Part shown: piece by piece, positions 41,753-46,519 of the stretch
Position numbering within the stretch: the first letter of the stretch is position 1
Layout: the number at the start of each line of letters is the position of its first letter
NCBI GenBank assembly: GCA_022824865.1
Contig: JAJDZD010000032.1
Span: 1-46,519 of the forward strand
Direction: 5' to 3'
Source of the DNA: Chloroflexota bacterium
Lineage (GTDB): Bacteria > Chloroflexota > UBA11872
Length of the DNA stretch: 46,519 nt
Translations under genes and position numbers: made by a program
Notes under the pieces: generated by a model
Told to the model about the DNA's origin: nothing
The model's input: the letters and a program-made list of their open reading frames with translations, nothing else
Databases searched by the model: none

Positions 41753-42919
41753 ATGACCGGGACCTCGACCAGCAGTCGCTCGGTTCGGGTGATCACGTTC
41801 GACGGACCGGGAACTCGCCCGGACGTGCAAACCGTGCCGCGGCCATTCGTTCCCGACCGTGGCGCCCTCATTCGGATTGACGCCTGCGGCGTCTGCGGCA
41901 CCGACCTGCACATCCTCCAGGGGCACTGGCCGGGAGACCTTCCCTGGCCGCTCACCCTCGGCCATGAGTTGGCGGGCGTCGTCGATGAAATCGGGCCGGG
42001 ACTGACGAGCGACTACATGGGTCGCCCCCTGCGTCAGGGTGACCGGGTAATGATCCCGCCGCTGATGGCCTGTGGGTCGTGCCACTACTGCATCCACTAC
42101 CCAACGCGCGCGAACCGCTGTCTGAACCCGACGTACTACGGACGCAAGATCGGGTTCCAGCGGCCGCCGCATCTCTGGGGTGGCTGGGCCGACATGGTCT
42201 TTCTCGATCTTGAAGCCTTCCCGGCAACCAAGGTCTTTCGACTTCCAGACGACATGCCCGGCATGGTCGGGACATTGGTCGAGCCCTTCGCCTCGGTGAC
42301 ACGCGCCTTCAATCGGGCGTCATCGCTTGGGCTGGAGGGTTTCAGGGCCGGCGATTCGGTCGTCATCCAGGGGTCGGGCCCCATAGGTGTCCTCGCCCTG
42401 ATCGCGGCCAGGCAGCGCGCCGCCGGAAGGGTGGTCGTGGTGGGCGCCCCCGAAGAGCCGCGCTTGGCGCTCTGTCGGGCCTTTGGCGCCGATGCCACGG
42501 TTTCGATTGACGAACATCAGACGACAGATGCACGGATAACCGCCGCCCGCGATGCGATAGGCGGATTTGGGGCCGATCTGGTGGTTGACTGCAGCGGAGC
42601 GCCGCAAGCGGGGCCCGAGGGGATCGAAATGCTGCGCGACGGCGGAACCTTCGTGGAAATGGGGCAGTTCACCGACGCGGGCAGCATCGACACCAATTGG
42701 CATCGGATCTGCGTAAAGGAAGTGCAGGTGCTGGCCAGCTGGGCTTTCACCCCCGATGAGGTGGCGCAGGCCATGCACAACTTGCACGCCATACAAGACG
42801 AGTACGACTGGTCACTGATGCAACGGACGTTCCCGCTTACTGAAGCGGGCGTGGCAGAGGCCATCCGAAGCGCGATGGCGATGGAATGCGTGAAAGCCAC
42901 GATTGTGCCTGCGGCCTAA
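41753..42919 (+). CDS. Zinc-dependent alcohol dehydrogenase family protein
   Basis: A 388-residue MDR enzyme. The catalytic zinc site is visible in CGVCGTD and LGHELAG, and the structural zinc site in CGSCHYC plus the later Cys of RANRC. The NAD(P) fold has VIQGSGPIGVLALIAARQ. It resembles threonine or sorbitol-type dehydrogenases and would oxidise a secondary alcohol or polyol. It is probably co-transcribed with the upstream dehydrogenase. Followed by a terminator-like hairpin. Confidence 0.85.
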   Translation: MTGTSTSSRSVRVITFDGPGTRPDVQTVPRPFVPDRGALIRIDACGVCGTDLHILQGHWPGDLPWPLTLGHELAGVVDEIGPGLTSDYMGRPLRQGDRVMIPPLMACGSCHYCIHYPTRANRCLNPTYYGRKIGFQRPPHLWGGWADMVFLDLEAFPATKVFRLPDDMPGMVGTLVEPFASVTRAFNRASSLGLEGFRAGDSVVIQGSGPIGVLALIAARQRAAGRVVVVGAPEEPRLALCRAFGADATVSIDEHQTTDARITAARDAIGGFGADLVVDCSGAPQAGPEGIEMLRDGGTFVEMGQFTDAGSIDTNWHRICVKEVQVLASWAFTPDEVAQAMHNLHAIQDEYDWSLMQRTFPLTEAGVAEAIRSAMAMECVKATIVPAA

Positions 42920-42933
42920 CGCTCCGACCGGGG

Positions 42934-42960
42934 ATGCTCGAGTCCTACCCGAGCATTCTT
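42934..42960 (+). terminator. Intrinsic terminator after the dehydrogenase pair
   Basis: ATGCTCG pairs with CGAGCAT over a 9-base loop and is followed by TCTT, 15 bases after the stop codon. The T-run is short. It also separates this operon from the convergent toxin gene ending at 42997. Confidence 0.5.
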
Positions 42961-42996
42961 GCCATGAAGTGATGCCCGTGGCCGCTCTCCGTGGTG

Positions 42997-43383
42997 CTAC
43001 CAGAGAACGGGCGCTGGATATTGGGCAATAGCTGAGTCGGGCGTCACGATTGTCATGTGGTGCAGGATCGCCTGCGCGACAAGACCGCGGTCAAACGGGT
43101 CGGTGTGAAGCTGCGGGAGCAGAACATCGTGAGCCGCGCTGGCCTCGTCGAAGGCCAGAGGCTCGAGTTGTAACCACTGTCGCCGGCTGGCCACGTAGCG
43201 CGCGGGGGCTTCAGGAAGAGGAAGACGTCCCAGGCGGTACTTGATCGCGATCTCCCAGGCAGACAGGGCGCTCAGGTACACGTTGTTGCCAGGGTCGCGA
43301 CAGCAGCTTCGAGCCGACACGCTCAACTGTGAGTGGTCTGTTGCCAGCCACAAAAACGTGCAGGTGTCGAGCAGCAGCCTCAT
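42997..43383 (-). CDS. PIN-domain toxin (VapC-like)
   Basis: A 128-residue PIN ribonuclease. Acidic residues are placed as expected: Asp6 (RLLLDTCTF), Glu44 (SAWEIAIK), Asp95 and Asp98 (TDPFDRGLVAQA) and Asp116 (TPDSAI). The LSAWEIAIK and DPFDR motifs mark the PIN group that pairs with Phd antitoxins. The ATG overlaps the antitoxin stop by 4 bases. Intact and unrelated in detail to the toxin at 25964. Confidence 0.87.
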   Translation of the reverse strand: MRLLLDTCTFLWLATDHSQLSVSARSCCRDPGNNVYLSALSAWEIAIKYRLGRLPLPEAPARYVASRRQWLQLEPLAFDEASAAHDVLLPQLHTDPFDRGLVAQAILHHMTIVTPDSAIAQYPAPVLW

Positions 43384-43628
43384 GAATCGTCCGGACTCCC
43401 CTGAAAGGCGTCCAGTAGGTCTTGAGGCAGCGGCTCGAAGAAGCTCGCGGGAATACTCATGCCACGGTCGATACCGACAGGTCGCAACCCGCTGGGGGAC
43501 TTTGGCAGCGGGCGGATCTCAGCAATAGGCACATTCCGTCGGCACAGAACAATCGTCTCGCCGTCCTCGACGCGCTCCACATAGCGCGAAAGATGCGTTT
43601 TGGCGTCCGCGATGTTGACTCGGATCAT
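43380..43628 (-). CDS. Phd-family antitoxin
   Basis: An 82-residue antitoxin. VNIADAKTHLSRYVERVEDGE followed by IVLCRRNVPIAEIRPL is the standard Phd pattern (short form: NIADAKTHLSRYVE). The toxin-binding tail ends in LDAFQGS. I chose ATG at 43628; a GTG six bases earlier is in frame. No ribosome site is visible and a -10-like element ends only 6 bases upstream, so the mRNA may be leaderless. Confidence 0.85.
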   Translation of the reverse strand: MIRVNIADAKTHLSRYVERVEDGETIVLCRRNVPIAEIRPLPKSPSGLRPVGIDRGMSIPASFFEPLPQDLLDAFQGSPDDS

Positions 43629-43634
43629 GACCAC

Positions 43635-43640
43635 ATTCTA
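43635..43640 (-). promoter_or_regulatory. -10 element of the second Phd/PIN module, probably leaderless
   Basis: TAGAAT (43640-43635) on the minus strand ends 6 bases before the antitoxin ATG, which places the transcription start at or within a base or two of the start codon. The -35 region is poor. Confidence 0.35.
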
Positions 43641-43834
43641 AATCAGCTAGATGATCAACTCGAGCTCTTGCCGCTCCCAGCAGTCGCTGACGAATGCCCG
43701 CGGCTTGCTCGAGGGTCCACAGGCTGGAGCCGGCAGTTGGTGACCTGCCTGCTCTGGATCCGAAGGCGGTCGCGGAGTTTTCGCGGGCCTAGTGGCGCGA
43801 GCGAAGAGCCAGCGGCGAATTTCGCAACGGCGAT

Positions 43835-43860
43835 GGAACGATTCGCCCTGGTCGCGCGTA
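43835..43860 (+). promoter_or_regulatory. Candidate ECF-type promoter of the sigma/VWA operon
   Basis: GGAAC (43835-43839), a 17-base spacer and CGTA (43857-43860, followed by GTC) match the usual ECF -35 GGAAC and -10 CGT-type elements. It is about 46 bases before the sigma factor start. If right, the sigma factor transcribes its own gene. Confidence 0.45.
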
Positions 43861-43905
43861 GTCATTAGTGAACGGCACCAGGAGATTGGATCATGAGGGC
43901 AGCCT

Positions 43906-44463
43906 ATGACCGATGAACAAGCCGTGCTGCGTTGTCAGAACGGCGAGCACGAGGCGTTCCGTCACTTGGTGGAGCGCTACAAGGACGTGCTCTTTGGCAC
44001 GGCGGTCCTGATGACCGGGAACCGCGCGCTGGCCGAAGAGCAGGTGCAGGAGGCCCTCCTCGCTGCGTGGCGAGGTATTTCGGGCTTCCAGAGCGGACGG
44101 CCGGTGAAGCCCTGGCTCGTCCGCATTTTGGTAAACGCGGTGGTGTCGCAGCGCCGACGGCGCGCCGTCGACACCGTACCGCTGGAGACCTACAGCCACG
44201 CAGACGACCGCCCCAGTCCCGGCGAGACGGCTGAGGCCAACCTCGACCGCGAGGAGATCCGGGAGGCGCTGGGTGGGCTGAGTGCCGATCACCGCCAGGT
44301 GGTCGTGCTGCGGTATTTCGCGGACCTGACGGTTCCCGAACTGGCCGAAGCTATTGGCGTGCGGGAGGGCACGGTCAAGTCGCGGCTCAGTCGAGCCCTG
44401 GGCCAGCTCCGGAACCAACTCGCATCAGGCGCTGCCCGAGAGGCGTACAGCCATGGCCAGTAA
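43906..44463 (+). CDS. ECF-type RNA polymerase sigma factor
   Basis: A 185-residue sigma70-family factor with regions 2 and 4 only. Region 2 includes EHEAFRHLVERYKDVLFGTAV and WRGISGFQSGRPVKPWLVRIL (the -10-recognising helix near PVKPWLVRILVN). Region 4 is LSADHRQVVVLRYFADLTVPEL then IGVREGTVKSRLSRALGQLR. GAGGG lies 6 bases before the ATG. An upstream 7-codon frame (43893-43916) with AGGAG overlaps the start and may be incidental. The following gene overlaps by 11 bases and encodes the probable membrane partner. Confidence 0.9.
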   Translation: MTDEQAVLRCQNGEHEAFRHLVERYKDVLFGTAVLMTGNRALAEEQVQEALLAAWRGISGFQSGRPVKPWLVRILVNAVVSQRRRRAVDTVPLETYSHADDRPSPGETAEANLDREEIREALGGLSADHRQVVVLRYFADLTVPELAEAIGVREGTVKSRLSRALGQLRNQLASGAAREAYSHGQ

Positions 44464-46492
44464 CTACGGATCGGATCAGGAGATGGAACGCGCGCTGCGC
44501 GAGCACTTTGAAGCGGAAGCGCAGGACCTGCGCGCGCCGGAAAACCTGTGGGCCAGGTTGGAAGACCGCATGGATCTGCCGCCGACCCGGCATCCGGTGA
44601 CGCAGGTGCGCCGGAAGATTCTGGGCGCGCTCAAGCAGAATTGGTTCCCGGTGATGGCCACCGGCGGCGCCGTCGCCGTGGCGGCTTCGGCCGTGTTCCT
44701 GGCCTCACGGGCTACTCAGGACGAATTCCAGTACGGCGCCAGTTACGCGGCGGCCCCAGAAGCCATAGCTGCCCCCGCTATGGCAGCGCCGGCGGCTACG
44801 GCCGCATCGAGGCCGGCAGCGGCTCCATCTCCGAGAGTCGTCATCAAGGAAGTGCCGGTTGAGCGGGTTGTGGAGAAGACCGTTGTCAAGGAGGTGCCGG
44901 TAGAGAAGGTAGTCACGCGCGAGGTGGTCGTCGAAAAGGTTGTCGAGCAGTCCGTTCAGGCTGAAGCTGCTCGCCGGGTGCCGCCCGCCGCCACGGCTGC
45001 CCCTCAGGCAGCTGCCGGGCAACCGGCCGTAGCGCCTGCACCGGCGCGACCGCCGGACACGACCTTCCAGGACTACGCGCGGCAGCCGTTCGTCGCGACG
45101 GCCGAGGACGCAGTGTCGACGTTCAGCCTGGATACGGACCGGACGTCGTACCAGCTGGCGCTGTCGTGGCTGCACACGGCCTACGACATCGAGCCCGACT
45201 CGGTGCGGGCCGAAGAGTGGATCAATGCCTTCGACTACCAGTACGAGCTTCCGGCGGACGACTGGGGCTTTGCGATCACCAGCGACGTGGCTATGCACCC
45301 ACTGGACGGCAGCAAGCACCTTGTGCGCATCGGGTTCCAGGCGGCTGAGGTGTCGGACAACCGGCCGTTAAACGTGACGCTGGTGCTGGATGCGTCCGGT
45401 TCCATGGGCGATGGCAACCGCGTGGACATTGCGCGCGAGGCGGCGGAGGCTATCCGCCAGAGCCTGCGCCCGCAGGACCGGCTGGCCGTCGTGCATTTCA
45501 CCGAGGGCGTGATTCACGACCTCACGGTTGAACACACCTCGCCCGATGCCACAGCAGTCGAGCGGTCGATCCAGCGGCTGGCGCCGCATGGCAGCACCAA
45601 CGTGCAGGCCGGGCTGAACCAGGCCGTGCGCTTGGCGGACCGGATTCGCCGGGAGCGGCCCGAGGCCTACAACTACGTCATCCTGCTGTCGGACGGCGTG
45701 GCCAACGTGGACGCGACGAACCCGTTCGCAATCCTGGAATCGGCGTACGACCGCAACGCGTTGAACCCGCTGCGGCTGATCACGATTGGGGTCGGCATCA
45801 ACAACTACAACGACGTGTTGTTGGAGCAATTGGCGCAGCACGGCAACGGCTGGTACCGCTACCTGGACACCACCGATCAGGCGCGGGCCACGTTCAGCCG
45901 GGATAACTGGCTGGCGCTGTCGACGCCGTTCGCGGACCAGACGCGGGCCCAGGTGACCTGGGATCCGGACCTGGTGAAGTCATGGCGGATCATCGGCTAC
46001 GAGAACCGGGTCACCTCGGACCAGAGCTTCGCGGAGGACCGCAAGGAGTTCGCGGAGATTCCGTCTGGGGCGGCGACCACGGTGTTCTACGAGATTGAGC
46101 TGCACGACCGGGCGCGGGCGCGTGCTGGCCAGGAGGTCACCCTGGCCAATGTCGAACTGCGCTGGGTGGTGGCGGAGACCGGACAGTCCCGGTCGCAGCG
46201 CTCCGAGGTGCGCGGGCGGCTGGACACCAGCCTCAACGCCACAGGTGATCCGCTCTTGCAGCTGGGCGCGATCGTGGCGCTGTCGGCTGATCGGTACGGC
46301 GGGTTGTACGACGGCGAGTATGTCGCCGAGATTTCCCGTGACCTGACTGAGTTGGAGGATCAGTTGGGTTCGCTGAGCACCAGCTTGGGTGGCCTTGGCG
46401 CGTACCAGGACTTCCGGTTCATGCTGGAGCACATGGCGGAGCGGGCACGTGCGCAAGCGCCGCCGGCTGCGTCATCGGGCTATAGCCGCTAG
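44453..46492 (+). CDS. Membrane-anchored von Willebrand A protein (YfbK type) with possible anti-sigma N-terminus
   Basis: A 679-residue protein. Residues 1-62 are cytoplasmic and resemble the start of transmembrane anti-sigma factors (ALREHFEAEAQDLRAPENLWARLE). One membrane helix follows (64-85), then an Ala/Pro-rich stalk holding the VVIKEVPVERVVEK repeat (129-167). The extracellular part matches the YfbK family: a lead-in domain (TFQDYARQPF, STFSLDTDRTSYQLAL), a VWA domain with MIDAS residues Asp313-x-Ser315-x-Ser317, and the C-terminal DUF3520-like part (SWRIIGYENRVT, TTVFYEIEL). ATG 44453 has GAGAGG upstream and overlaps the sigma gene. The role as anti-sigma/sensor is inferred from fusion and context. 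Confidence 0.85.
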   Translation: MASNYGSDQEMERALREHFEAEAQDLRAPENLWARLEDRMDLPPTRHPVTQVRRKILGALKQNWFPVMATGGAVAVAASAVFLASRATQDEFQYGASYAAAPEAIAAPAMAAPAATAASRPAAAPSPRVVIKEVPVERVVEKTVVKEVPVEKVVTREVVVEKVVEQSVQAEAARRVPPAATAAPQAAAGQPAVAPAPARPPDTTFQDYARQPFVATAEDAVSTFSLDTDRTSYQLALSWLHTAYDIEPDSVRAEEWINAFDYQYELPADDWGFAITSDVAMHPLDGSKHLVRIGFQAAEVSDNRPLNVTLVLDASGSMGDGNRVDIAREAAEAIRQSLRPQDRLAVVHFTEGVIHDLTVEHTSPDATAVERSIQRLAPHGSTNVQAGLNQAVRLADRIRRERPEAYNYVILLSDGVANVDATNPFAILESAYDRNALNPLRLITIGVGINNYNDVLLEQLAQHGNGWYRYLDTTDQARATFSRDNWLALSTPFADQTRAQVTWDPDLVKSWRIIGYENRVTSDQSFAEDRKEFAEIPSGAATTVFYEIELHDRARARAGQEVTLANVELRWVVAETGQSRSQRSEVRGRLDTSLNATGDPLLQLGAIVALSADRYGGLYDGEYVAEISRDLTELEDQLGSLSTSLGGLGAYQDFRFMLEHMAERARAQAPPAASSGYSR

Positions 46493-46519
46493 CTGACGGC
46501 TTGCGCCGCGGGGGGGGCC

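Noticed and set aside
43656..43865. Minus-strand ORF between the antitoxin and sigma factor genes
   Set aside because: Arg/Pro-rich, no domain, no ribosome site, and it covers the candidate ECF promoter.

Overview
The window is a GC-rich (by eye about 64-66%), densely packed bacterial chromosome segment. I infer an uncultured member of the Chloroflexota. The evidence is a Tat-dependent sugar-binding lipoprotein with the EVPVERVVEK spacer repeat often seen in that phylum, many Gfo/Idh/MocA dehydrogenases, a phytanoyl-CoA dioxygenase-like enzyme, a sarcosine-oxidase-like flavoenzyme, GTG/TTG starts, and no outer-membrane genes. There is no rRNA or tRNA gene, IS element, prophage or CRISPR array that I can recognise.

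Layout. 1-5.6 kb (minus strand): an ABC sugar-binding lipoprotein and three tandem paralogous Tat-lipoprotein beta-propellers. 5.9-12 kb: three different Gfo/Idh/MocA oxidoreductases, a small lipoprotein, an FAD amine oxidase with its covalent-flavin cysteine, and a convergent M19 dipeptidase-like protein lacking several metal ligands; this looks like a catabolic block for sugar or amine compounds. 12.1-16.9 kb: clpB behind a sigma70-type promoter that overlaps an HspR-type (HAIR) inverted repeat, then a queuosine-precursor transporter and a phytanoyl-CoA dioxygenase-like protein. 17-20.9 kb (minus): pyrE, a D,D-carboxypeptidase, tatA and a SpoIID-domain protein. 21-24.7 kb: a two-gene heterodimeric ABC exporter.

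24.7-30.9 kb is an accessory island. It holds dispersed repeats, three toxin-antitoxin-type modules in a row (DUF433/DUF5615, Phd/PIN, MazEF) with visible candidate operators, a lower-GC gene for a secreted HtrA-like protease joined to seven RCC1-like repeats, and about 0.9 kb of repeat-rich non-coding DNA with a perfect 16-bp palindrome. 30.9-35.1 kb: a DegT-type aminotransferase, two tandem membrane fatty-acid desaturases and a SRPBCC protein. 35.2-40.4 kb (minus): a complete branched-chain amino-acid-type ABC transporter in the order binding protein-livH-livM-livG-livF, with a strong stem-loop after the binding protein and an unusually long LivH. 40.7-42.9 kb: two MDR dehydrogenases. 43-43.6 kb: a fourth toxin-antitoxin pair (Phd/PIN). 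43.8-46.5 kb: an ECF sigma factor overlapping the gene of a membrane-anchored von Willebrand A protein whose cytoplasmic N-terminus may be the anti-sigma module. This pair has a candidate ECF-type autopromoter and is the best candidate for a little-described signalling system here.

Most other long open frames are antisense or shifted shadows caused by the high GC content.
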